Positions 28,803 to 38,014 of a stretch of DNA of 64,000 nucleotides are shown piece by piece. Position 1 is the first letter of the stretch; each line of letters opens with the position of its first letter. A program made the position numbers and the translations under genes. Origin of the DNA: Aeromonas encheleia (GTDB taxonomy: Bacteria > Pseudomonadota > Gammaproteobacteria > Enterobacterales > Aeromonadaceae); assembly GCF_900637545.1 (NCBI RefSeq), contig NZ_LR134376.1, positions 525,501 to 589,500 on the forward strand. The letters are read 5' to 3'. The notes under the pieces were generated by a model that saw only the letters and a program-made list of their open reading frames with translations, did not search any database and was not told the origin of the DNA.

Positions 28803-30314
28803 TCACTCCTTGTCTTCGACATCCGCCACGCCGGCCCGGTTCAGCAGGAACTGGGTCAGTAGGGGCACCGGACGACCGGTGGAGCCCTTGTCCTTGCCAC
28901 TCTTCCAGGCGGTACCTGCGATGTCCAGGTGGGCCCAGTTGTACTTCTTGGTGAAGCGTGACAGGAAGGCGGCGGCAGTGATGGTACCGGCCGGGCGGCC
29001 GCCGATGTTGGCCATGTCGGCGAACGGGCTCTCCAGCTGTTCCTGATACTCATCGAACAGCGGCAGGCGCCAGGCGCGATCACCGGCCTGCTCGGAGGCG
29101 TTCAGCAGCTCGTGGGCCAGCGGGTTGTGGTTGGCCAGCAGACCCGAGGTGTGGTGACCGAGGGCGATGATGCAGGCCCCGGTCAGGGTCGCCACGTCGA
29201 TGACGGTCTCGGGATCGTAGCGATCGACATAGGTGAGCGCATCGCACAGCACCAGGCGCCCTTCCGCGTCGGTGTTGAGCACCTCGACGGTCTGGCCGGA
29301 CATGGTGGTGAGGATGTCACCGGGCCGGTAGGCGTTGCCACCCGGCATGTTCTCGCAACCGGCCAGCACGCCTATGACGTTGATGGGCAGCTGCAACTGG
29401 GCCAGGGCGTGCATGGTGCCGAGCACGGAGGCGGCGCCACCCATGTCGTACTTCATCTCGTCCATGCCCTCGGCCGGCTTGATGGAGATGCCGCCGGAGT
29501 CGAAGGTCAGCCCCTTGCCGACCAGCACGATGGGCTTGGCGTCGCCGTTGCCCTTGTACTCGATGATGGCCATCATGGCTTCGTTGTCGGAGCCACGGGC
29601 CACCGCCAGGTAGGAGTTCATGCCGAGTTCGGCCATCTCCTGCTCGCCGATCACCTTGGTGGTGATGTTGTCATAGGCATCGGCCAGACGACGGGCCTGG
29701 GAGGCCAGGTAAGCCGGGTTGCAGATGTTGGGCGGCATGTTCGCCACGTCGCGACAGACCCGCACCCCTTTCGCCACGGCCAGGCCGTGGGCGATGGCGC
29801 GCTCGCCTATGGTCAGTTCCCGACGCGTCGGCACGTTGAACACCAGCTTGCGCAGCGGGCGGCGCGGTTCGGCCTTGTTGGTCTTGAACTGATCGAAGCT
29901 GTAGAGGCCCGCCTTGGTGGTTTCCACCGCCTGACGCACCTTCCAGTAAGTATCCCGTCCCTTGACGTGCAGCTCGGTCAGGAAGCAGACGGCTTCCATG
30001 GACCCGGTCTCGTTGAGGGTGGTGATTGTCTTGTTGATGATCTGCTTGTACTGGCGTTCGTCGAGTTCCCGCTCCTTGCCGCAACCGACCAGCAGTACGC
30101 GCTCGCTGAGCACGCCCGGTACTTGATGCAGCAACAGCATCTGGCCTGGTTTGCCTTCCAGATCGCCGCGGCGCAGCAGCGAGCTGATGTAGCCGTCGCT
30201 GATCTTGTCCAGCTGTTCGGCGACCGGAGAGAGGCGACGGGGCTCAAACACGCCAACCACGACGCAGGCACTGCGTTGCTTCTCAGGACTGCCACTCTTT
30301 ACACTGAACTCCAT
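28803..30314 (-). CDS. pepA: Leucyl aminopeptidase PepA
   Basis: 503 residues, the family length. Hexameric M17 metallopeptidase that trims N-terminal residues; in E. coli it also acts as a DNA-bending accessory factor (XerCD, carAB). Metal and active-site motifs are intact: [22 protein letters not shown] and [12 protein letters not shown] sits 5 bases before the ATG at 30314. Divergent from lptF, as in E. coli. Confidence 0.96.
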   Translation of the reverse strand: MEFSVKSGSPEKQRSACVVVGVFEPRRLSPVAEQLDKISDGYISSLLRRGDLEGKPGQMLLLHQVPGVLSERVLLVGCGKERELDERQYKQIINKTITTLNETGSMEAVCFLTELHVKGRDTYWKVRQAVETTKAGLYSFDQFKTNKAEPRRPLRKLVFNVPTRRELTIGERAIAHGLAVAKGVRVCRDVANMPPNICNPAYLASQARRLADAYDNITTKVIGEQEMAELGMNSYLAVARGSDNEAMMAIIEYKGNGDAKPIVLVGKGLTFDSGGISIKPAEGMDEMKYDMGGAASVLGTMHALAQLQLPINVIGVLAGCENMPGGNAYRPGDILTTMSGQTVEVLNTDAEGRLVLCDALTYVDRYDPETVIDVATLTGACIIALGHHTSGLLANHNPLAHELLNASEQAGDRAWRLPLFDEYQEQLESPFADMANIGGRPAGTITAAAFLSRFTKKYNWAHLDIAGTAWKSGKDKGSTGRPVPLLTQFLLNRAGVADVEDKE

Positions 30315-30492
30315 GGAATCTCCTACATCCTAAAGACAAAAGGCACCTTTTATTGAATAATGCGGTGCTTGTTGGGGTATCAGAGGCGGAGCGAACAGCC
30401 ACAGGCTCCGCAGTTCAAACTGGTAAAAATCCAATATAGGGCCCTATTTTTCAGGCATTCGACTAAAAACACAAGTTTACTTGGGAATGACT

Positions 30493-31599
30493 GTGATCGT
30501 TTTCCGATATTTGTTCAGGGAGACCCTGAAAACCCAGCTGGCGGTGTTATTCGTACTGCTGCTTATCTTCGTCAGCCAGCAATTTATCCAGATCATCGGC
30601 GATGCCGCCGATGGCGAGGTGCCGACGCGCCTGGTTTCCACCCTGCTGCTGCTCAACCTGCCCAATATGGCGCTGTTGATGCTGCCTATCAGTCTGTTCC
30701 TTGCCATTTTGTTTGCTCATGGTCGTTTGTATGCCGAAAGCGAGATGACGGTGATGCATGCCGTGGGTTTCAGTCACCGCTTCGTGATGCGCAGCGCCAT
30801 GCTGCTGGCCTTGCTGACGGCGGCGGTGGCGGCGTTCAACACCGGCTGGATCGCGCCCCAGGCCAAGGAGCGCGAGTATCAGGTGATCGACGAGTTCAAG
30901 GCCGATCCGGGCATCTCCTTCCTGCAGGCGGGCCGCTTCATGGAGCTCGACAAGGGACGGCTGGTCGCCTACATCCAGGATCTGAACGACAAGGGCTCTG
31001 AGCTGCAGAAGATCTTCGTGCTGCAGCGCGCCGAAGGTACCTCGCCGCCCTCCGTCGTGGTGGCCAGCGAGGGGCATGTGACCGCCGACAGCAACGGCCT
31101 GCAGTGGTTGACCCTGAAAGATGGCTCCCGCTACGAGGGCCAGTTCACCGGCAAGCAGTTCCAGATCTCCAACTTTGACGAGTACAGCCTGGTGATCCGC
31201 CAGCAGGAGATGGAACGCTCCAACCGCAAGGCGGCGGCCAAGCCGACCGTGGCGCTGCTCGGCACCCAGGACAATCAGCTGATGGCCGAGTTGCAGTGGC
31301 GCCTGTCGCTGCCCGTCTCCATTCTGGTGCTTACCTTCCTGGTGGTGCCGCTGGCCAGGGTCAATCCCCGCCAGGGCCGTTATGCCAAGTTGCTGCCCGC
31401 CATCCTGCTCTATCTCTCCTATTTCCTGTTGCTCAGCGCCGCCCGCTCGGCCATCGACAGCGGGCGTCTGCCCCACTGGCCCGGCATGTTCCTGGTGCCT
31501 ATGGTCTATCTGCTGGCAATCGGCCTGCCGCTCAACCTGCATGGCACGACCTGGTGGAACGGGGTGAAGAGTCACTTCTTCAAAATGAAATCGGCATGA
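30493..31599 (+). CDS. lptF: LPS export ABC transporter permease LptF
   Basis: 368 residues, with six membrane helices and a periplasmic jellyroll between the third and fourth. With LptG and the LptB ATPase it extracts lipopolysaccharide from the inner membrane. I prefer the GTG at 30493: the product then opens MIVFRYLFRETLK, aligning with E. coli MIIIRYLVRETLK, and GGGA lies 6 bases upstream. The ATG at 30487 is the alternative. Followed after 141 bp by lptG across a decayed duplication. Confidence 0.94.
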   Translation: MIVFRYLFRETLKTQLAVLFVLLLIFVSQQFIQIIGDAADGEVPTRLVSTLLLLNLPNMALLMLPISLFLAILFAHGRLYAESEMTVMHAVGFSHRFVMRSAMLLALLTAAVAAFNTGWIAPQAKEREYQVIDEFKADPGISFLQAGRFMELDKGRLVAYIQDLNDKGSELQKIFVLQRAEGTSPPSVVVASEGHVTADSNGLQWLTLKDGSRYEGQFTGKQFQISNFDEYSLVIRQQEMERSNRKAAAKPTVALLGTQDNQLMAELQWRLSLPVSILVLTFLVVPLARVNPRQGRYAKLLPAILLYLSYFLLLSAARSAIDSGRLPHWPGMFLVPMVYLLAIGLPLNLHGTTWWNGVKSHFFKMKSA

Positions 31600-31795
31600 T
31601 GCTGCAACATAGGGATCTCTGCTGATGTTTGACATTCTCGACAGACATATCAACAGGGTCGCCCCCGTGTCGATTCATGTTTCATACACCGCATTTCAAG
31701 GGAAAATCAGCATGATGCTGCAACCTGGGAGTCTCGGCTGATGTTTGGCATTCTCGATAGATATATCGGCCGGGTCATTTTCATGTCGATCCTGC
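31587..31795 (+). repeat. Imperfect tandem duplication of the lptF/lptG junction
   Basis: About 90 bp from 31587 recur from 31703, an offset of 116 bp, with roughly three quarters to four fifths of bases the same by eye. Shared blocks include GCATGATGCTGCAAC and GCTGATGTTTG. The first copy opens a 38-codon frame (ATG at 31625, beginning like LptG: MFDILDRHINRV) whose TGA overlaps the real lptG ATG in TGATG (31739-31743). The frame is a relic or an accidental coupling leader. Confidence 0.75.
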
Positions 31796-32811
31796 TGTGT
31801 GAGCTGACCCTGGTCGGGCTGGCTGCGCTCATCAAGTATGTGGAGCAGCTCAAGGCGGTGGGGGAAGGCAACTATGACATGCTCAACGCGCTCTATTTCG
31901 TGCTGCTCTCCATGCCGAAGGAGGCGGTGCTGTTCTTCCCGCTGGCGGCTCTGCTGGGGGGGCTCATCGGGCTCGGTCAGCTGGCGACCACCTCAGAATT
32001 GGTGGTGATGCAGGCATCGGGCCGCTCCAAGATCAGCATAGTGATGGCGGCGCTCAAGACCGCGATCCCCCTGATGTTGCTGGTAGGGCTGATGGGGGAA
32101 TATGTGGCCCCCGTCGCGAAGCGGATGGCGGATGACATCAAGGCGGGTGCCATGTCGGAAGGACGGCTGACCGTCTCGGCCTATGGTGTCTGGGCCCGGG
32201 ATGGCAACAACTTCGTCAATATCAACGGGGTACGCAACGACGGAGCCTTGACCGGCATCACCCTGTACCGTTTCACTCCGTCCCGTGCTCTGATCGACGT
32301 CGTACAGGCACAGGAGGGGGTGTTCGAACAGCATCACTGGCTGCTCAAGCGGGTGCATATCACCCGCTTCGACGATCCCAAGCAGATCCAGGACGAGAAG
32401 CATGAGCAGATGGCGTGGAGCTCGGAGCTGACCCCCAAACAGCTGGGGGTGGTCAGCATAGATCCCGAGAACCTGCCGATCTCCGGCCTGCGCGACTATA
32501 TCGGCTATCTGGATGCCAACAAGCAGGATGCGGGGCGCTACAAGCTGGAGATGTGGCGCAAGCTGCTGTCGCCGCTCTCTGTGGTGGCCATGATTTTGCT
32601 GGCCTCCTCCTTCATCTTCGGCCCGCTGCGCTCGGTGAGCATGGGGGCGAGGATGCTGATGGGGATCATGACCGGCTTCGCGGTCTATGTGAGCGATCGG
32701 GTGTTCGGTCCCGTCAGCTTGGTGTATGCGATGCCGCCCATCCTGGCCGCTATCGCCCCCAGCCTGCTGTTCGGCGGTATTTCCTTCTATATCCTGAGCC
32801 GCAGGCGATAG
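31741..32811 (+). CDS. lptG: LPS export ABC transporter permease LptG
   Basis: 356 residues; partner permease of LptF in the LptB2FG complex. The start FGILDRYIGRVIFMSIL, the coupling-helix region SELVVMQASGRS and the C-terminal helices with FGPLRSVSMGARMLMGI are family-typical. Translation may be coupled to a 38-codon frame upstream through TGATG. Confidence 0.95.
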   Translation: MFGILDRYIGRVIFMSILLCELTLVGLAALIKYVEQLKAVGEGNYDMLNALYFVLLSMPKEAVLFFPLAALLGGLIGLGQLATTSELVVMQASGRSKISIVMAALKTAIPLMLLVGLMGEYVAPVAKRMADDIKAGAMSEGRLTVSAYGVWARDGNNFVNINGVRNDGALTGITLYRFTPSRALIDVVQAQEGVFEQHHWLLKRVHITRFDDPKQIQDEKHEQMAWSSELTPKQLGVVSIDPENLPISGLRDYIGYLDANKQDAGRYKLEMWRKLLSPLSVVAMILLASSFIFGPLRSVSMGARMLMGIMTGFAVYVSDRVFGPVSLVYAMPPILAAIAPSLLFGGISFYILSRRR

Positions 32812-32826
32812 CCGGATGGCGAAACG

Positions 32827-32855
32827 AAAAGGGCCCTCATGGGCCCTTTTTTCAT
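32827..32855 (+). terminator. Terminator of lptFG
   Basis: AAAAGGGCCC and GGGCCCTTTTTT arms around TCAT. Confidence 0.88.
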
Positions 32856-32893
32856 GCTGTCCACGGCGATACGGGCCATGGAGGCAGGTAGTG

Positions 32894-32919
32894 AGAAGGG
32901 CACCCCGGGGTGCCCTTCT
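32894..32919. terminator. 26-bp perfect palindrome downstream of the RDD gene
   Basis: AGAAGGGCACCCC joins directly to its reverse complement GGGGTGCCCTTCT. It lies between the convergent lptG and RDD genes. The T tail is poor on both strands, so it is a hairpin of uncertain strength. Confidence 0.55.
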
Positions 32920-32935
32920 TGTCATTCAAGCTACC

Positions 32936-33454
32936 TTATTTGTTCAGCTGCTCCAGATTCTCCTGCTTGCTCAGCACCACCACCTCACACTCGGACCAGA
33001 TGTCCTGGAAGGCGCGTGGCCGCTCGCGGTTCATCACGCACAGCAGGTTGCCGAGTCCGAAGGCGGCAGTCCCGAGCCGGATCAGGGCCTGGGTGATGCG
33101 GATGTTGCTGCCATCCACATTCTGGATGCGCAGGCGCCAGGCGCGCATGCCGATGGTCTGACCGGCGCGGGTCCAGAACCAGGTATAGAAACCGCAGATC
33201 ACCAGGGCCAGCCAGGCGCTGTAGAGCGGGCTGGTCAGCAGCCAGGAGGCATCCTTGCCCTCGGGCACGCTCGCCATGCCGGTGGCCAGCAGCAACTGGG
33301 CAACCCCCATGCCGATGAAGCCGGCGATGATCAACAGGGCGATGACCACCAGATAGTCATAGAGCAGGGCGCCCAGGCGGCGCAGCAGACCGGCGGAGGG
33401 ATATGGATGCTGGGGGGGAGGGGTCGGGGAGGAGACTGTCTTGCGCTTGGCCAT
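32936..33454 (-). CDS. RDD-family membrane protein
   Basis: 172 residues. A proline-rich cytoplasmic N-terminus (SSPTPPPQHPYPS), then the RDD signature GLLRRLGALLYDYLVV and three to four membrane segments; WTRAGQTIGMRAWRLRI is the second conserved block. Family function is poorly known (suggested Na+/H+ or small-molecule transport). Monocistronic. Confidence 0.88.
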   Translation of the reverse strand: MAKRKTVSSPTPPPQHPYPSAGLLRRLGALLYDYLVVIALLIIAGFIGMGVAQLLLATGMASVPEGKDASWLLTSPLYSAWLALVICGFYTWFWTRAGQTIGMRAWRLRIQNVDGSNIRITQALIRLGTAAFGLGNLLCVMNRERPRAFQDIWSECEVVVLSKQENLEQLNK

Positions 33455-33596
33455 GATGCTATTCCATTAATATGATGCGGGCATTCTATGTAACTGACCC
33501 CACATCGGCAAGGCGTTGAATAAATGAGCAAACGGGATCCGACGTGAGAAAAACACCTTGCATGCCCAAGCGCCATTCGTATAATCCCTCGCAGTT

Positions 33597-33681
33597 GCCC
33601 GGGTGGCGAAATCGGTAGACGCAGCGGATTCAAAATCCGCCGTTGAAAGACGTGTCGGTTCGAGTCCGACCCCGGGCACCA
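33597..33681 (+). tRNA. tRNA-Leu(CAA)
   Basis: 85 nt with encoded CCA. Acceptor stem GCCCGGG with CCCGGGC; anticodon loop TTCAAAA gives anticodon CAA; the variable arm is that of a type II tRNA. A terminator follows. Confidence 0.95.
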
Positions 33682-33696
33682 TTTAGAATTCAATGA

Positions 33697-33733
33697 CAAA
33701 AGGCCATCCTCACGGATGGCCTTTTGTTTTTCC
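33697..33733 (+). terminator. Terminator of tRNA-Leu
   Basis: AAAAGGCCATCC and GGATGGCCTTTT arms, then GTTTTT. Confidence 0.9.
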
Positions 33734-33880
33734 GTTGCTTGGCGGCGGCCGCCAGCCCATGCTCTGTGCCTCCACCCACTGTCACGCCCAGGATTCTCAC
33801 TTGCTGCAAGTGGGGCTTCTCCTCTGCTCACCCCTGCTGGCCGTCTTGGCAAAGGCAGTACCCGCATTCTTCCTGACCCC

Positions 33881-33968
33881 TGTCACATCTTGGTGCGCCC
33901 TCCCGGCTCTGCACAGCGGGAGTGCGATTTCGTTCCTGTTTGTGAACCAGGTGCGCCAACATGGTGCA
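33881..33968. promoter_or_regulatory. NtrC-type enhancer site(s) upstream of amtB
   Basis: TGCGCCAACATGGTGCA at 33952-33968 matches the NtrC consensus TGCACCATAATGGTGCA at both half-sites with one base off in the arms. A weaker match lies at 33881-33897 (TGTCACATCTTGGTGCG). The strong site is centred about 85 bp before the predicted transcription start. The rest of the 468-bp gap from tRNA-Leu to amtB holds no gene I can support. Confidence 0.65.
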
Positions 33969-34017
33969 ACCCTTCTTCGAATATCACACAAGATATTGAA
34001 TATTATGTAATTTATTT

Positions 34018-34036
34018 TTTGGCCTGCTTTATGCTT
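34018..34036 (+). promoter_or_regulatory. Candidate sigma-54 promoter of amtB
   Basis: TTTGGCCTGCTTTATGCTT keeps the two fixed elements of sigma-54 promoters: GG (34021-34022) and GC (34033-34034) separated by exactly 10 bp. Start of transcription would be near 34046, leaving a leader of about 155 nt before amtB. Confidence 0.6.
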
Positions 34037-34201
34037 TAACACAATCATGTCGCCATGATGATCCCTGCGGGGTCATGCCTAGGGTTGTGACAGGGCAATA
34101 CCGATTTACCGATGTGGGTTTGAGTGAATAGCCAAGTTAGACATTCATATCAGGAAATGGACCCGGCCAGGTGCCGGGATGACAGGGAAGGAGAGGGCTG
34201 T

Positions 34202-35629
34202 ATGTTCAAGAGACTCGTAATGACTGGCCTGCTGGTGCTGACCGCCACCATGGCCGCCCCGGGTTGGGCCGAAGAGGTGGCTGCACAGGCTGATGTGGTG
34301 CAGACAGCGGCGACCGTGACCATCAACAAGGGAGACAATACCTGGCTGATGCTGGCGGCCATCCTGGTGATCCTGATGTCCGTCCCGGGCCTGGCCCTGT
34401 TCTACGGTGGCCTGGTGCGTGCCAAGAATATGCTGAGCGTGCTGATGCAGGTGTTCACCCTGTTCTGCCTCATCACCGTGCTCTGGGTGGTCTACGGCTA
34501 TTCGCTGGCCTTCACCGAAGGGGGAGCCTTCTACGGCTCATTCGACAAGGTGCTGCTGGTCGGGGTCACCCCCGAGTCGATCGCCGCCACCTTCAGCAAA
34601 GGGGTGGGGATCAGCGAGCTCATCTATGTGGTGTTCCAGGGCGCCTTCGCGGCCATCACCTGCGGGCTCATCGTCGGTGGCTTTGCCGAGCGGATGAAGT
34701 TCTCGGCGGTGCTGCTGTTCGCCGTGATCTGGTTCACCTTCGCCTACATTCCGATGGCGCACATGGTGTGGTACTGGGCCGGTCCTGATGCCTACACCTC
34801 GGCCGACACGGCGGCCGCGGCGACGGCCACCGCCGGTTACCTGTTCCAGCATGGCGCGCTCGATTTCGCCGGTGGCACAGTGGTGCACATCAACGCGGCG
34901 GTTGCCGGTCTGGTCGGCGCCTACATGACCGGCAAGCGAGTGGGTTACGGTCGTGACCCCATGGCACCGCACAGCCTGACCATGACCATGATAGGGGCCG
35001 CCCTGCTCTGGTTCGGCTGGTTCGGCTTCAACGCCGGTTCCGCGCTGGAAGCGAACGGCACAGCCGCACTGGCACTGATCAACACCTGGCTGGCTCCGGC
35101 TGCGGCCGCCCTCTCCTGGACCTTTGCCGAATGGCTGATGAAGGGGCGTCCCTCCCTGCTGGGGGCGGTCTCGGGGGCGGTTGCCGGCCTGGTTGCCATC
35201 ACCCCTGCCGCCGGTTTCGTCGGTGTTGGTGGTGCCCTCATCATCGGGATCCTGAGCGGGGTGGCCGGGCTGTGGGGTGTGCATGGTCTCAAGCGCCTGC
35301 TGAGGGCCGATGACAGCCTGGACGTATTCGGTCTGCACGGGGTGTGCGGGATCCTGGGGGCTATCCTGACCGGGGTCTTCGCCAGCCCGGATCTGGGCGG
35401 TACCGGGGTGTGGGATTATGTGACCAACCAGGTCGCCGAGGGCTATTCCATCCTGGCGCAGGTGAAGATCCAGATCATCGGCGTACTGGTGACGGTGGCA
35501 TGGACCGCCGTGGTCTCCGCCGTGGCATACAAGGCGGTGGATCTGCTGATCGGCCTGCGGGTGAAGGAAGATGCGGAGCGGGAAGGGCTGGATGTCACCA
35601 GTCATGGCGAGAAGGCCTACAGCCTGTAA
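34202..35629 (+). CDS. amtB: Ammonium transporter AmtB
   Basis: 475 residues. A cleavable signal peptide (ends near GWA-EEV), then 11 membrane segments. The pathway motifs DFAGGTVVHINAAVAGLVGAY cut at the twin-histidine region, and DVFGLHGVCGILGAILTG, carry the conserved pore histidines. It conducts ammonium under nitrogen limitation and is normally blocked by GlnK; no glnK lies beside it here, unusual for a gammaproteobacterial amtB. AGGAGAGG precedes the ATG at 34202. Confidence 0.94.
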   Translation: MFKRLVMTGLLVLTATMAAPGWAEEVAAQADVVQTAATVTINKGDNTWLMLAAILVILMSVPGLALFYGGLVRAKNMLSVLMQVFTLFCLITVLWVVYGYSLAFTEGGAFYGSFDKVLLVGVTPESIAATFSKGVGISELIYVVFQGAFAAITCGLIVGGFAERMKFSAVLLFAVIWFTFAYIPMAHMVWYWAGPDAYTSADTAAAATATAGYLFQHGALDFAGGTVVHINAAVAGLVGAYMTGKRVGYGRDPMAPHSLTMTMIGAALLWFGWFGFNAGSALEANGTAALALINTWLAPAAAALSWTFAEWLMKGRPSLLGAVSGAVAGLVAITPAAGFVGVGGALIIGILSGVAGLWGVHGLKRLLRADDSLDVFGLHGVCGILGAILTGVFASPDLGGTGVWDYVTNQVAEGYSILAQVKIQIIGVLVTVAWTAVVSAVAYKAVDLLIGLRVKEDAEREGLDVTSHGEKAYSL

Positions 35630-35656
35630 CCGCATCGGGCTCCCATTAACAAGCTT

Positions 35657-35685
35657 GCCGCCGGCCCTGTCCGGCGGTTTTTTTA
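35657..35685 (+). terminator. Terminator of amtB
   Basis: CCGCCGG and CCGGCGG arms around CCCTGT, then seven T. Confidence 0.9.
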
Positions 35686-35702
35686 TGGCTGCCATAGGTA
35701 GC

Positions 35703-35822
35703 CGGATCGCCATTCAATCTGGCTGGCCTGTTTTAGGCGGCGATTGATGCCTGCAACCTGCAACCGGATCGCCATTCAATCCTGCCGGCCTGTTTTAGGC
35801 GGTGATTTATGCCTGCAATTTG
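35703..35822 (+). repeat. Tandem 62-bp direct repeat upstream of rlmD
   Basis: A unit starting GGATCGCCATTCAAT at 35704 is repeated from 35766 with few changes and ends in GCCTGCAA. Both share GGCCTGTTTTAGGCGG. A third, shorter start (GGATCTCCG) begins near 35825. Each unit has ATCGCC near its left end and an inverted GGCGAT-like element near its right end. Confidence 0.75.
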
Positions 35823-35912
35823 GACGGATCTCCGCTAAACTCTGCCACCCTTTATTTGGGGTAGCCGGGTTAGCCCGCTTCCATCCTTTTATCTATGCCT
35901 TCGGAGCCGCTC

Positions 35913-37262
35913 ATGCCGTTAGTGGGACACCAACATCAGATCGATATTCTGGAACTGACCGACAAAGGGGACGGCAAGGGTCGCCTGTTCGATCGCCCTC
36001 TGTTTGTCGAGGGTCTGCTGCCCGGTGAGCAGGCGCTGGTCGAGCTGACCGAAGTCAAACCGAACTATCTGCACGGCAAGCTGGTCGAGCTGACCCAGGC
36101 CTCCGCCGATCGGGTCGCCGATTTCTGCCCGAACACCGAGTGCGGTGGCTGCCAGGTCAGGCCGCTGGCCTATCCGGCCCAGCTCAAGCTGAAGCAGTCC
36201 CTGGTGCAGAGCGCGCTGGATCAGGCCGGGCTGGCTACCCAGGTCAACCCCATCCTCGGCATGGATAGCCCCTTCGCCTATCGCAACAAGGCGCAGTATG
36301 CGGTGCGTAGCAGCGCGGCTGGTGCCGAGATCGGTTTCTATCGCAAGCACTCCCACGATCTCATCACCGCCGACGACTGCGCGGTGCAGGACTCCCTGCA
36401 CGTGGAGCTCAATGCCCGGGTACGCAACTGGATGCGCACGCACGAGATCGCGGCCTATGACGAGGTCAACCACAGCGGTTGTGTCCGTAATCTGATGACC
36501 CGCAAGGGCTTCAAGAGCGGTGAGCTGATGGTGGTGCTGGTGACCCTGGGTGAAGCACTGCCATTCGAAGCCGAGTTGCTGGCGGCGCTGGCGGATCTGC
36601 CCATCACCACCCTGGTACAGAACGTCAACGACGAGCGCACCAACCGCATCCTGGGCGCGAGCAACCGGGTGCTGCTGGGGGAAGGTGTCATCCGCGACAA
36701 GATCCACGAACTCGAATTCGAGATCTCGCCGCTCTCCTTCTTCCAGAACAACCCGAGCCAGACCGATGTGCTCTACTCCAAGGCGCTCGAATACAGCGAG
36801 CTGACCGGCAACGAGACTGTGTTCGACATCTACTGCGGCATCGGCACCATCTCCCTGTTCCTGGCGGCCAAGGCTGCCAAGGTGGTTGGCATCGAGTCGG
36901 TGGAGAGCGCGATCTCGGATGCCCGCCGCAACGCGGCCCTCAATGGCATAGAGCACACCGAATTCCACGTGGGCAAGGCCGAGCAGTTGATGCCCGAGCT
37001 GCACGCCCAGGGCGTGAGCGCCGATGTGGTGGTGATGGATCCCCCCCGCAAGGGTTGTGACAAGGCGGTGCTGCAGACCCTGGTCGCCATGGCACCCCGT
37101 CGCCTGGTCTATGTCTCCTGCAACCCGCAGACCCTGGCCCGGGATCTGGCCTACCTGGTCAAGCAGGGCTTCGTGCTGGACGAGGTGCAGCCGGTGGACA
37201 TGTTCCCCCACTCCATGCACGTGGAAGCCGTTGCCCGTCTGAGCCTGCCAGCCAAGGGTTGA
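35913..37262 (+). CDS. rlmD: 23S rRNA (uracil-5-)-methyltransferase, RlmD/RlmCD family
   Basis: 449 residues. SAM-dependent m5U methylation of 23S rRNA (U1939 in E. coli numbering). TRAM domain at the start, an iron-sulfur cluster binding set (CPNTECGGCQ plus DDCAVQD), the SAM motif FDIYCGIGTISLF, then MDPPRKGCD and the catalytic cysteine in YVSCNPQTLARD. The DPPRKG form also resembles RlmCD of Gram-positives, so the exact target uridine is inferred. GGAG precedes the ATG at 35913. Confidence 0.88.
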   Translation: MPLVGHQHQIDILELTDKGDGKGRLFDRPLFVEGLLPGEQALVELTEVKPNYLHGKLVELTQASADRVADFCPNTECGGCQVRPLAYPAQLKLKQSLVQSALDQAGLATQVNPILGMDSPFAYRNKAQYAVRSSAAGAEIGFYRKHSHDLITADDCAVQDSLHVELNARVRNWMRTHEIAAYDEVNHSGCVRNLMTRKGFKSGELMVVLVTLGEALPFEAELLAALADLPITTLVQNVNDERTNRILGASNRVLLGEGVIRDKIHELEFEISPLSFFQNNPSQTDVLYSKALEYSELTGNETVFDIYCGIGTISLFLAAKAAKVVGIESVESAISDARRNAALNGIEHTEFHVGKAEQLMPELHAQGVSADVVVMDPPRKGCDKAVLQTLVAMAPRRLVYVSCNPQTLARDLAYLVKQGFVLDEVQPVDMFPHSMHVEAVARLSLPAKG

Positions 37263-37351
37263 TCGGCGAGAGGTTGATTGATGTCCTGCCGGGCGCCTCC
37301 GTGCCGGGCATGTCCCTCAGGAATAGATGGAATTAGCCAGATGGCTCTGAT

Positions 37352-37382
37352 AAAAACGACTCCAAATGGAGTCGTTTTTTTA
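37352..37382 (+). terminator. Terminator of rlmD
   Basis: AAACGACTCCA and TGGAGTCGTTT arms with a short loop and a T tail. Confidence 0.9.
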
Positions 37383-37420
37383 TGGCCGCCAAGGGGTGGC
37401 TGACTGGCAGGGAGCCTGAT

Positions 37421-37933
37421 ATGAGCATTCGTTTGGCCGGGGTGGAGGACGCCGCGGCGCTGGATCACTTCTTTCAACAGCTGGATCGGGAGACGCGTTT
37501 CATGCTGTTCGAGGCGGGGGAGCGCCCATCCGATATCCAGGGGCAGCGCCAGCGTCTGGCCGCCATGCAGGCCAGTGCCAATCAGCGCATGTGGCTATTG
37601 ACCCTGGCCGACGAGGTGCAGGGGTTCGCGCTGATGATGGGTGGTGGCTTGCGGCGCAATCGACACTGCGCCCTGATCGTGATGGGGCTGCGCCAGGGCG
37701 CGCGGGGCCAGGGCTGGGGTGAGCGTTTGCTACGTACCCTGATCGCCGCCGCGCCGGGTTGTGGCATCAGCCGGCTGGAGTTGGGAGTGATGGCTCATAA
37801 CGAGGCGGCTCATGGGCTCTATCGCAAGTGCGGCTTTATCGACGAAGGCATCCGGCGCAACGCCTATCGACTGGATGATCGCGATGTCGACGAGATCAGC
37901 ATGGGCCTGCTGTTGCCGCAGGGGAAATCATGA
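37421..37933 (+). CDS. GNAT-family N-acetyltransferase
   Basis: 170 residues. The acetyl-CoA loop is in GLRQGARGQGWGERLLRTLI, followed by LELGVMAHNEAAHGLYRKCGFIDEG, the usual end of a GNAT fold. The start IRLAGVEDAAALDHFFQQLDRETRFML resembles proteins acetylating amino groups of small molecules or proteins. Substrate unknown. GGGAG lies 7 bases before the ATG at 37421. Confidence 0.88.
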   Translation: MSIRLAGVEDAAALDHFFQQLDRETRFMLFEAGERPSDIQGQRQRLAAMQASANQRMWLLTLADEVQGFALMMGGGLRRNRHCALIVMGLRQGARGQGWGERLLRTLIAAAPGCGISRLELGVMAHNEAAHGLYRKCGFIDEGIRRNAYRLDDRDVDEISMGLLLPQGKS

Positions 37934-38014
37934 GGTGGCGGGCCGCTGATGCCGGGTGACCAGTGTTACCGGTGCTGGCGATGATAAGGCCCTTATCGGA
38001 ACAAGGAGCGGATC

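Noticed and set aside
33693..34039. Short frames between tRNA-Leu and amtB
   Set aside because: They start inside a terminator and overlap promoter elements; no ribosome site or family.
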